The notes under the pieces: generated by a model
What the model saw: only the letters and a program-made list of their open reading frames with translations
What the model was told of the DNA's origin: nothing
Database searches by the model: none
From: Gammaproteobacteria bacterium
GTDB taxonomy: Bacteria > Pseudomonadota > Gammaproteobacteria > Thiomicrospirales > Thiomicrospiraceae
Direction of reading: 5' to 3'
NCBI GenBank assembly: GCA_013153955.1
Contig: JAADDM010000183.1
Coordinates: 1 to 15,902 of the forward strand
DNA: 15,902 nucleotides
Made by a program: the position numbers and the translations under genes
Shown here: piece by piece, positions 1 to 6,170 of the stretch
Layout of the letters: every line of letters begins with the position of its first letter
Numbering within the stretch: the first letter of the stretch is position 1

Positions 1-224
1 TTGGGGTAATTAAGCAGGAGCTTGGTTGGCGCTGGGCGCTATATAGTGGAGGCTGGAGTATGTTCTTAGGCTACAGTGTTGCGGTAGGATTTTACCAAAT
101 CGCGACCTTTAATCGTCACCCTGAAACAGCGATACTCTGGCTATTAAGCCTCTCTCTCGCAATGCTCTCACTCTATTTGCTATTGCGAACCGTCGGTAAA
201 AAATACCGACGAACGACACCTTAA
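1..224 (+). CDS. feoB: Ferrous iron transporter B, C-terminal fragment
   Basis: The reading frame is open from the left edge (first full codon at 3) to TAA at 222-224, giving about 73 residues. It contains two hydrophobic membrane segments (around MFLGYSVAVGFYQIATF and ILWLLSLSLAMLSLYLLL) and ends in a short basic tail. The stretch GWRWALYSGGW followed by a YQIATFNRHP-type motif matches the end of FeoB proteins, the GTP-dependent inner-membrane Fe(II) permease. The assignment is strengthened by the FeoC-like gene about 50 bases downstream, the usual feoABC order. The G-domain and most of the permease lie outside the window, so activity cannot be judged. The fragment alone would be only moderately convincing; with its neighbour the call is fairly safe. 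Confidence 0.8.
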   Translation, partial: GVIKQELGWRWALYSGGWSMFLGYSVAVGFYQIATFNRHPETAILWLLSLSLAMLSLYLLLRTVGKKYRRTTP

Positions 225-274
225 ACGATGGACAACACGCTCGGCTTTACCCATGCAAATCCAAAGAGGACTTG

Positions 275-544
275 ATGATGATTTTACTGGAGATAAAACA
301 GTACATTAAACAACATCATCAAGTCCGCTTTAGCGACATAAAACACCGCTTTGCGTTAAGTGAGAGCGCCGCACAGGCACTGCTAGCGCCGCTTATTCGT
401 CAAGGCTTCGTCTTACGTATTGAGGAGCATCGCTGTACAACAGGCGCGTGCTCTACACACTGTGAAAAAGAGGGGGACAATTCACTCTATCAATGGTTAG
501 AACGCCCCTTAAAACCGCTCTCTGTTCCAATCCAAATTACTTAG
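275..544 (+). CDS. feoC: FeoC-like winged-helix regulator of Fe(II) transport
   Basis: This is a small protein of about 88-90 residues. The N-terminal ~55 residues look like a winged-helix domain (helix ILLEIKQYIKQ, then FSDIKHRFALSESAAQALLAPLIRQG, then a wing ending in RIEEHR). They are followed by a cysteine cluster, CTTGACSTHC (CxxGxCxxxC), and a tail with LYQW. The cluster resembles the Fe-S or metal-binding loop of FeoC, a small cytoplasmic partner and stability factor for FeoB. Only three cysteines are visible, whereas enterobacterial FeoC has four. Start choice: a GAGGA element at 266-270 lies 4 bases from ATG 275 and 7 from ATG 278, so one of these is likely; an in-frame TTG at 272 is too close. 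The gene follows feoB and is probably co-transcribed with it. Confidence 0.8.
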   Translation: MMILLEIKQYIKQHHQVRFSDIKHRFALSESAAQALLAPLIRQGFVLRIEEHRCTTGACSTHCEKEGDNSLYQWLERPLKPLSVPIQIT

Positions 545-649
545 AAAAAATGAACTTAGGCCTAAAGATTGCTGTACTATTTCACATAGGGCGTATTCTT
601 TTCAAGACCGCCCTTCATTTTAAAACGCTTAAAAGAGGCTGTTAGTCGC

Positions 650-1594
650 ATGAATAAATGGTTTAGAAAAGGCAACTCTAGACGCTATCACCGAGTAGAT
701 ATGCCCGTGAGATTTTTTCTCATTCCCAGCTCGCCTATTAAGGATAAAGATATTTATGCGACGGGGACGGATTACTTTCCTCCCAGCTTGCAACGCCAAA
801 TCCAAGCCAAAAAAGAACTTACAAGACAAGCTGTTTCTCGCATTCAGGAACAAAATGAAATTTTGACAGAGATCTTTGAGGAGATGATTCAGTTTATTGA
901 GTTTTTTGGACGCTGTGCCGTGTCTATTTCCCAGGGGCAAAGCCCTAAAAAAGACCCTCAATATTGGATGAGCGTTAAAGAGCACTTAAAAGGCTTTAAA
1001 ACCATCGTTAAAATTAAAGCATCCTCTCCTAAGACCTATCAATATTTGCAGATGATAGAGATTAAATACCTCACCTTTTTAAAAAGAATGATTTACAGCA
1101 TTAACCACTCCACCCCCACCCATTTTGAAGTGGAAGGCGACCTACCGGTTGGGTTTAAGGTAGATGAAATGATGACCATTTTTAAATCGACTAAATTTAG
1201 TAAAATTCCATTGGTTCAAGCCATCCTCAATCTGTCTGAATTTATGGAGTCGTATCTAGAGGTATATCGCCAAATTAATGCCGATAATTATCTCAAACAA
1301 TATCCTCAAGAGTGGCCTTTACAAATTGCCAATGTCAGTGCCAGCGGAATCGCACTATTGCTCAACAAAAAGTTTGAACAGTATATGCGCGTTGATATTC
1401 ATATTTATATAGAGAGCCTAGACAAAGTGCTCGATTTTGACGGCAGTGTGGTCGATATAAGAACCGATGAATCCACTCAAAAAGAACGAGTCGCCATTAA
1501 TTTTGAATTTCCTGAAGGCCACCTACAAGATATTTTACAGCTCGAAATTCAAAAACAAGAAGTCAAAGAATGCATGAAATTTGACCTCTCTTAG
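650..1594 (+). CDS. Split-motif PilZ protein (PilZ-A), putative c-di-GMP receptor
   Basis: A 314-residue soluble protein with no signal peptide or membrane segment. The N-terminus carries RRYHR (residues 11-15, an RxxxR motif) followed by a beta-like VDMPVRFFLI strand. The matching NVSASG motif (residues 228-233, the PilZ (D/N)xSxxG element) comes only ~210 residues later, followed by beta-rich sequence (VDIHIYIE, VLDFDGSVVDI, RVAINFEF) and a charged C-terminal helix. The intervening part (about 45-215) is predicted helical and charged, including IQAKKELTRQAVSRIQ. Normal PilZ domains are ~100 residues with the two motifs about 20-30 residues apart. PilZ-B at 2072-2989 has the same architecture and a matching WPL..NxSAxG block. 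An AGAGG at 634-638 lies 11 bases before the ATG. Binding of c-di-GMP is inferred from the motifs only. Confidence 0.72.
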   Translation: MNKWFRKGNSRRYHRVDMPVRFFLIPSSPIKDKDIYATGTDYFPPSLQRQIQAKKELTRQAVSRIQEQNEILTEIFEEMIQFIEFFGRCAVSISQGQSPKKDPQYWMSVKEHLKGFKTIVKIKASSPKTYQYLQMIEIKYLTFLKRMIYSINHSTPTHFEVEGDLPVGFKVDEMMTIFKSTKFSKIPLVQAILNLSEFMESYLEVYRQINADNYLKQYPQEWPLQIANVSASGIALLLNKKFEQYMRVDIHIYIESLDKVLDFDGSVVDIRTDESTQKERVAINFEFPEGHLQDILQLEIQKQEVKECMKFDLS

Positions 1595-1637
1595 ATCTGT
1601 TTCTTTCCTAACCCTTTCATCAAAAAGTGAGTAAATC

Positions 1638-2057
1638 ATGCCCGGTAGCAGCCACGAAGTTGACCCTAGTTTTATGGACGCACTGCCTCTCAATATTCGA
1701 GAGCCAGCCCTCGATTTGATTCGGTTTTCTAGCTTAAAAGATATGCTAGAAATGCGCGTTGAAGCACCTGATGCCTTTCTTCAAGACAAGTATGAGTTAA
1801 GTACCGAGCAGTGGAATGTCATTCTAAATGCGGTGATCTTGACTAAAATCAGTTATTTTCACATTGAAAAGACGTTTCCAAATCGTTATATCGACAAGCT
1901 GTTTGAAATTGCCGCTTTTGCATATGATATGCAAGGCAAAAATGTCGGCGAGCTTTATCAAGCCTTAATCAATGAGCATCCTCAAATGGCTGATTGGATA
2001 AAACGCGCTTTAATTGTCAAACAGCAGAACCTAAAAATGGCACAGGCTAGGACATAA
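1638..2057 (+). CDS. Hypothetical helical protein between two PilZ genes
   Basis: I do not recognise this 139-residue protein. It appears cytoplasmic and almost entirely alpha-helical, with no membrane segment and no cysteines. Amphipathic stretches include ALDLIRFSSLKDMLEMRVEA, WNVILNAVILTKISYFHIE, and a C-terminal segment (WIKRALIVKQQNLKMAQAR) that is basic. It starts 43 bases after PilZ-A on the same strand with an AGTGAG element 6 bases before ATG 1638, so it is probably in the PilZ-A transcript. Its stop is only 14 bases from the stop of the convergent PilZ-B gene. Sitting between two related PilZ proteins suggests it may be a partner of one of them, but nothing in its sequence shows this. 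Confidence 0.7.
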   Translation: MPGSSHEVDPSFMDALPLNIREPALDLIRFSSLKDMLEMRVEAPDAFLQDKYELSTEQWNVILNAVILTKISYFHIEKTFPNRYIDKLFEIAAFAYDMQGKNVGELYQALINEHPQMADWIKRALIVKQQNLKMAQART

Positions 2058-2071
2058 GCCTCCGCGATAGG

Positions 2072-2989
2072 CTAATGCGAAAGTGCCACGACAGACATCG
2101 CATCTCGCAACTCTTTATGCTGTAAAAACAGTGAGATTTTGCGTACTTCTTCCCCTGTTAGTAGTTCAAACTCGACGCCAAGTTTATGTGCACCAGCAAC
2201 ATCATCCTCTCCCCGAGAGACCACTTTGGCTCGGCAGATCATTGTATCGCCCTTCAAATTCATAAAAACCTCTAACCGACTAAATAGGGCATACTCATCT
2301 CGAGTATCCACGCTGAATCCTCCTGCACTCAAGTTAACTTGGTACAGAGGCCAGTTATTCGGGTGTGATCTTTTATGATAAGCCTGCTTTAAGCGATTTA
2401 GCACGGTGGTGTGAATCTGTAACTTGTTAACCATCAAGTCCAAAAACTGAGCAGGCAACACACCTGCATCGGCTAATTTATCTAAGTTAGCCACATAGGC
2501 TTCAGAGGTAAACTCACTCTGTAAAGGGGCCGGGTAAAGGAATATATTTCCTTCAATACTATTATCAACCACCGAATGAAGCTCTGTAATACATGCATCG
2601 ATCGCTTTGTACACCCCCAAAATCAGAGGTGCAATTTTTGAACCTGTCTGACATTTAGGAGGGCAAAACTTGTGGTCCGCTTTTAGCCTAAATTGATAAT
2701 CCCCTGCTCGGCGAGGGTCATTAGACTCAATGAGGTATTGAAGTAACCAGCTCATATAATCTAAACGATGCTTCAATACATAAAAGACTTCATGTGCATT
2801 TGATCCTGCATCAAAGAGCTTATCTAAACAGTCAGATAGCTGTCCACTGACTATTTGAAGGCGCATCTCCTCATCGGGCAGAATCAATCGGTTTCTTGCT
2901 GCTCCCAAATAGTGACCATAACGATCTACAGCCTCAAAGTGCATTGGAATCATCACGTTATATCTAAAATAGCGTCTGGCATTTGCCAT
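2072..2989 (-). CDS. Split-motif PilZ protein (PilZ-B), putative c-di-GMP receptor
   Basis: About 305 residues, soluble. RRYFR occurs at residues 5-9 (RxxxR) with a following VMIPMHF strand, and NLSAGG at about 219-224 supplies the second PilZ motif, again ~210 residues downstream. The C-terminal part (LEVFMNLKG, ICRAKVVSRG, KLGVEFELL) fits the PilZ beta-barrel and ends in a helix ISLFLQHKELRD that parallels the C-terminus of PilZ-A. The helical insert holds a CPPKC pair (about residues 109-113) absent from PilZ-A; it could bind metal or be redox-active, but that is speculation. ATG 2989 is preferred over an in-frame TTG at 2995 because an AAGGAAAG element lies upstream. The gene follows the HutZ-like gene by about 54 bases and is probably the last gene of an operon starting at 4241. 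Confidence 0.72.
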   Translation of the reverse strand: MANARRYFRYNVMIPMHFEAVDRYGHYLGAARNRLILPDEEMRLQIVSGQLSDCLDKLFDAGSNAHEVFYVLKHRLDYMSWLLQYLIESNDPRRAGDYQFRLKADHKFCPPKCQTGSKIAPLILGVYKAIDACITELHSVVDNSIEGNIFLYPAPLQSEFTSEAYVANLDKLADAGVLPAQFLDLMVNKLQIHTTVLNRLKQAYHKRSHPNNWPLYQVNLSAGGFSVDTRDEYALFSRLEVFMNLKGDTMICRAKVVSRGEDDVAGAHKLGVEFELLTGEEVRKISLFLQHKELRDAMSVVALSH

Positions 2990-3043
2990 GTTCAACTTTC
3001 CTTAACACTAAATGGTAAACTTCAATTAACTGAATGATACGGG

Positions 3044-3565
3044 CTAACGACGTCTAGGTGTCAACGCATGACACACACAGCCCTCAAAGCGAAATGCTTG
3101 ACCAAACCCTTTCACATAACCTCCGCTTTCAGGCGTAAGTTGCACTAAGTGAAAATCTGGCAACGAGGTTAACATTTGAACCACCTCTCCAAACTGCTGT
3201 TCAAACAGCGACAAAACAATCGAATAATTAGCCTCTTTTTTTGCAACTAAACGGGGGATAGCCTGTAAACTTAAACGCTCTCTTGCAAACATCTGTTCTG
3301 TCTCACGCTCATCAGAGATAAGCAAACAACTCACCAAGCCGTTGTGCTTACTTACCGAGAATGGTGGGGTTGTCGTTTCAGATAACATGCCTAAAATATT
3401 CTGCGTATGCTGTGCTAATTCACTAATAAAGAGATATAAATATCCCTCTGAATCTGTCACAAAAGGCGCGGCACTGGTTTCAATCAGGCCTGCTTGATTA
3501 TAAGTGCTCAGAACTAAGCTCTTACGACTGGCAAAAAAGGCCTGACACTGCTGTTGATTTGTCAT
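3044..3565 (-). CDS. HutZ/HugZ-like pyridoxamine-phosphate-oxidase-fold protein
   Basis: A 173-residue protein of the split-barrel FMN-binding / heme-utilisation family. Recognisable blocks are SAAPFVTDSEGYLYLFISELAQHTQNI (residues about 32-57; characteristic AxHxxN pattern), EQMFARERLSL (~90-100), LPDFHLVQLTP (~135-145) and YVKGFGQAFRF (~150-160). These follow the order seen in HutZ and HugZ, which bind or degrade heme in the cytoplasm. The aspartate in LPDF corresponds to the heme-pocket Asp of HutZ. The C-terminus is short and ends HALTPRRR, so the usual C-terminal heme-ligand histidine loop may be missing or changed. There is also an insert of roughly 15 residues after QNI. Start ATG 3565 is preferred to TTG 3568; no clear ribosome site is seen, but the upstream esterase gene stops 13 bases away, suggesting coupling. 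Confidence 0.7.
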   Translation of the reverse strand: MTNQQQCQAFFASRKSLVLSTYNQAGLIETSAAPFVTDSEGYLYLFISELAQHTQNILGMLSETTTPPFSVSKHNGLVSCLLISDERETEQMFARERLSLQAIPRLVAKKEANYSIVLSLFEQQFGEVVQMLTSLPDFHLVQLTPESGGYVKGFGQAFRFEGCVCHALTPRRR

Positions 3566-3578
3566 CAATATTGGCCAA

Positions 3579-4241
3579 TTACAGAGTTAATGTTTTGGTT
3601 AACCAAGCAGCGATGTCAGCAATCTCTTCCGCACACACTTGATGCTCCATGGGATAAGCGCGCCACTCAAGCGAATAGCCTTGCTGGGTAAGCTGCTGTG
3701 CAGAGTGCTCGCCAACGGCCAAGGGAATGACATTATCAAAGGTTCCGTGGGTCATCAATATCGACACTCGCTTATTCTGCTTAAAATCCTCAACTAAAGG
3801 GCAGTAAGTCGATAGCGCCATGATGCCTGCCAGAGATTTTTCATAGGTCAGTCCTGCATGTAAAGCGATTAGCCCACCTTGTGAAAAGCCTGCAAGCACA
3901 ATTCTATCTGCGGCAATGCCCTGCTCAACCTGAGTATTAATTAACACCTCAATCTGACGACAAGAGGTACGAATCCCCTGCTCATCAACGTCGCTCAAAA
4001 AATCAGGGGTGCGAATGTCATACCAAGAGCGCATCACCATCCCCCCATTAATCGTCACAGCCTGTTCCGGGGCATGCGGAAAAATAAAACGCACACCACT
4101 GTTTTCAGGCAGCTCCAGAGAGGGTACGATGCCAGCAAAATCATGGCCGTCAGCGCCTAAGCCATGTAGCCAAATAACGGCGGAAGTCGCCGTTTGCTTA
4201 GGTTCAAGTATGATTGGTTGGTCTAGGCTCGCTTCTTGCAT
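3579..4241 (-). CDS. Carboxylesterase / acyl-protein thioesterase-like alpha/beta hydrolase
   Basis: A 220-residue protein of the phospholipase/carboxylesterase family (bacterial EstB/YpfH-like and eukaryotic APT1-like). VIWLHGLGADGHDF at residues 22-35 forms the oxyanion region. The nucleophile is Ser120 in GFSQGG, the acid is Asp169 in HGTFDNVIP, and the base is His200 in YPMEHQVC, so the catalytic triad is complete and correctly ordered. FIFPHAPEQAVTINGGMVMRSWYD (split around 53-75) is the family-typical substrate loop. No signal peptide is present, so the enzyme acts in the cytoplasm on short-chain esters or acyl thioesters; the natural substrate is unknown. It is the first gene of a minus-strand group with the HutZ-like and PilZ-B genes and is divergent from lptM/lysA. 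Confidence 0.9.
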   Translation of the reverse strand: MQEASLDQPIILEPKQTATSAVIWLHGLGADGHDFAGIVPSLELPENSGVRFIFPHAPEQAVTINGGMVMRSWYDIRTPDFLSDVDEQGIRTSCRQIEVLINTQVEQGIAADRIVLAGFSQGGLIALHAGLTYEKSLAGIMALSTYCPLVEDFKQNKRVSILMTHGTFDNVIPLAVGEHSAQQLTQQGYSLEWRAYPMEHQVCAEEIADIAAWLTKTLTL

Positions 4242-4384
4242 CGTCTGTCGCTCATTTCTGATAAAATAGTCCTCATTTTAAGGGATGCAGTTCTCTTTGC
4301 ACACATTTCTAAGCGGGTTTGTCCACATTCCCCTGAATGAAGCTCCGTGCAAGTGCCTGCAAACCACCACAACGGTTGGATCTT

Positions 4385-4567
4385 ATGCGTTATACAGTCT
4401 CTCTACTTATGTTAAGTTTTACAGTCACACTGCTTGGCTGTGGTAAAAAAAGCCCGCTAACGTTACCAGAGGCCAATCAACACAACCCTGCTCAGACAGA
4501 AACCTCAACTTATCGCCATGCAGCAGACCCTGCATTACGTTTAATTGCTTTTCAGGACATCAAATGA
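4385..4567 (+). CDS. lptM: LptM (YifL)-like outer-membrane lipoprotein
   Basis: A 60-residue lipoprotein. From ATG 4385 the product has a basic residue, a hydrophobic stretch (VSLLMLSFTVT) and the lipobox LLGC with the acylated cysteine at residue 19. GKKSPLTLP follows, the hallmark of the LptM/YifL family (CGxKGPLxLP), and then a polar tail. In E. coli LptM helps mature the LPS translocon LptD at the outer membrane. An in-frame ATG at 4337 would add 16 residues lacking signal-peptide character, so 4385 is preferred. The stop codon overlaps the lysA start in an ATGA arrangement, and an lptM-lysA pair is a common gammaproteobacterial layout. The downstream dapF often found in this cluster is absent here. 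Confidence 0.85.
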   Translation: MRYTVSLLMLSFTVTLLGCGKKSPLTLPEANQHNPAQTETSTYRHAADPALRLIAFQDIK

Positions 4568-5811
4568 CACACGCTTTTCACTATCAAAACAACCACTTTT
4601 ATGTAGAACAAGTCGCTTTAGAAAGCCTTGCTAAAGAGCACGGTACGCCGCTTTATGTTTACTCTAAAACAGAGTTTGAAAGCCGTTGGCAAGCATTTGA
4701 TCAAGCCTTTGGTGCACAACCTCACCTAGTCTGCTATGCAGTTAAAACCAACTCAAACTTAGCGGTACTGCAAAGTTTAGCTAAGCAAGGAGCAGGCTTC
4801 GACATTGTTTCACAAGGTGAGCTTGAACGTGTTTTACGTGCCGGTGGCGACCCTAAAAAGGTGGTTTTTTCGGGGGTTGCCAAAAAATCTGCTGAAATTC
4901 AGCGTGCACTTGAAGTGGGAATTCGCTGCTTTAACATCGAGTCTCATGCCGAGCTAGACCGCATTCAGGCCGTCGCACAATCGATGAATCTGATCGCCAA
5001 CATCTCTATTCGCGTAAACCCCGATGTGGATGCTCAAACGCATCCCTATATTTCAACCGGCTTAAAGGGTAATAAATTTGGGGTAGACATTAACACCGCA
5101 CCCGAGCTATATGCTGATGCCAGCGCCTGCTCTCATATCAATCCTGTCGGAATAGACTGTCACATCGGTTCTCAGCTAACCGAAATAAGCCCGTTTATAG
5201 ATGCGCTTGATCGTGTTTTGAGTCTTAAAAAGACCCTGTCTGAGATGGGCATTGATATTCACCACCTTGACCTTGGCGGTGGACTGGGCATTCAGTACAC
5301 CGATGAAGTACCGCCTGCGATTGCAGACTACATTCAAGCCCTAGTGAGTCATCTTAATGATTCAGAAATTGAAGTCATCATTGAGCCTGGCCGTGCCATT
5401 GCTGGCAATGCAGGCGTATTAATTACCGAAGTGGAATATCTCAAACCAACCGAGCATAAAAACTTTGCCATCATTGATGCTGCCATGAATGACTTGATTC
5501 GCCCAGCACTCTATCAAGCCTATCAAGACATCGTGCCGCTTACCCCTAGAACAGATGGCGTGGAAGCGGTATGGGACTTAGTCGGCCCCGTCTGTGAAAC
5601 GGGCGATTTCCTAGGAAAAGACAGAACCCTTAACCTAAAAGCAGGCGATTTATTGGCCGTTAAATCTTCAGGCGCTTACGGATTTACCATGAGCTCAAAC
5701 TACAACACGCGCCCACGTGCCGCCGAAGTGATGGTACAAAACGACCAGACCTGGTTAATTCGCCCCCGTGAAACCTATGAAGACCTAATGGGCAGTGAAG
5801 TATTGATTTAA
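4564..5811 (+). CDS. lysA: Diaminopimelate decarboxylase
   Basis: A 415-residue fold-type III PLP enzyme that decarboxylates meso-diaminopimelate to L-lysine, the last step of lysine synthesis. The PLP lysine is Lys61 in CYAVKTNSN. Other signatures are HIGSQ (200-204), the LDLGGGLGI phosphate loop (235-243), EPGR (274-277), CETGDFL (344-350, with the cysteine that completes the neighbouring subunit's active site) and SGAYGFTMSSNYN (369-381). All expected motifs are intact and the length is normal for the family. The ATG at 4564 overlaps the lptM stop, and AGGA at 4554-4557 sits 6 bases upstream inside lptM, so the two genes are translationally coupled. A long inverted repeat follows the stop. 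Confidence 0.97.
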   Translation: MTHAFHYQNNHFYVEQVALESLAKEHGTPLYVYSKTEFESRWQAFDQAFGAQPHLVCYAVKTNSNLAVLQSLAKQGAGFDIVSQGELERVLRAGGDPKKVVFSGVAKKSAEIQRALEVGIRCFNIESHAELDRIQAVAQSMNLIANISIRVNPDVDAQTHPYISTGLKGNKFGVDINTAPELYADASACSHINPVGIDCHIGSQLTEISPFIDALDRVLSLKKTLSEMGIDIHHLDLGGGLGIQYTDEVPPAIADYIQALVSHLNDSEIEVIIEPGRAIAGNAGVLITEVEYLKPTEHKNFAIIDAAMNDLIRPALYQAYQDIVPLTPRTDGVEAVWDLVGPVCETGDFLGKDRTLNLKAGDLLAVKSSGAYGFTMSSNYNTRPRAAEVMVQNDQTWLIRPRETYEDLMGSEVLI

Positions 5812-5815
5812 TCTC

Positions 5816-5865
5816 TTAGAATGCTTTATAGGCGCTTAAATCGGTCTATAAAGCATAACGTCTAA
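5816..5865 (+). terminator. Inverted repeat after lysA, probable terminator
   Basis: An 11-bp perfect stem (ATGCTTTATAG at 5821-5831 with CTATAAAGCAT at 5846-5856) encloses a 14-base loop. A second outer 5-bp arm, TTAGA at 5816-5820 with TCTAA at 5861-5865, is offset by a 4-base bulge. It starts 5 bases after the lysA stop. It lacks a uridine run, so it may be a weak or Rho-assisted terminator or a 3'-end stabiliser rather than a classic intrinsic terminator. Confidence 0.5.
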
Positions 5866-6005
5866 ATTATTTAGAAGCATGAAAACCAAAACAATCAGGC
5901 CTCTTATAAGCCTTTTAGGTAACAATCTAAATGACCCCTATCTCCCTTAAAACCTTTTGAAGACCCTTTAATGACCTTTTAACAGTTACCCTGTCAGGAA
6001 ATATT

Positions 6006-6086
6006 GTGATTTCAAAACTTCTTTATTGGCTAGGCATCATCAGCTTCTTTTTGGTATTAGCCGTTTTCTATTTACTAGAGAAGTGA
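6006..6086 (+). CDS. Putative 26-residue single-span membrane peptide
   Basis: A GTG-initiated small reading frame of 26 codons ends in TGA at 6084-6086. The peptide starts MISKLLYW (GTG read as Met) and ends VFYLLEK. An uninterrupted hydrophobic core of about 19 residues is flanked by one lysine on each side, the layout of a single-pass inner-membrane microprotein. An AGGAA element at 5996-6000 stands 5 bases before the start. It occupies the otherwise empty 300-base gap between lysA and the convergent unknown gene, and a stem overlapping its stop codon (6084-6123) could end its transcript. I cannot name the family. Evidence is the ribosome site, length of the hydrophobic core and position only. 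Confidence 0.45.
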   Translation: MISKLLYWLGIISFFLVLAVFYLLEK

Positions 6087-6123
6087 TGCGCGCTTATTCA
6101 TTAAATTCATAGCCAGCGCATCA
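6084..6123 (+). terminator. Stem-loop at the end of the small membrane ORF
   Basis: TGATGCGC at 6084-6091 is exactly complementary to GCGCATCA at 6116-6123. The stem extends inward by GCT 6092-6094 with AGC 6111-6113 after a 2-base bulge. It begins on the stop codon of the 26-residue ORF. No U-run follows, so the role as terminator is inferred from position. Confidence 0.35.
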
Positions 6124-6170
6124 TATAACCTAATTGATGAACTCTATTTTTGTTCTGACCCTGAACTCTT

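Noticed and set aside
228..275. 15-codon ATG frame between feoB and feoC
   Set aside because: Too short, with no ribosome site and no peptide features; probably chance, though its TGA overlaps the feoC start region.
556..565. Perfect 10-bp palindrome TTAGGCCTAA after feoC
   Set aside because: Too short for a terminator stem and not matched to a known operator; it could be chance.
629..985. 118-residue minus-strand frame overlapping PilZ-A
   Set aside because: It is antisense to a better-supported gene, with no ribosome site and no recognisable protein features.
2058..2071. AGCCT/AGGCT repeat at the convergent stop region of the 139-residue and PilZ-B genes
   Set aside because: Only 5 bp of pairing and no T-run.
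4337..4384. Longer start for the lptM-like gene
   Set aside because: The extra 16 residues are polar and would bury the signal peptide; ATG 4385 gives a normal lipoprotein signal and lipobox.
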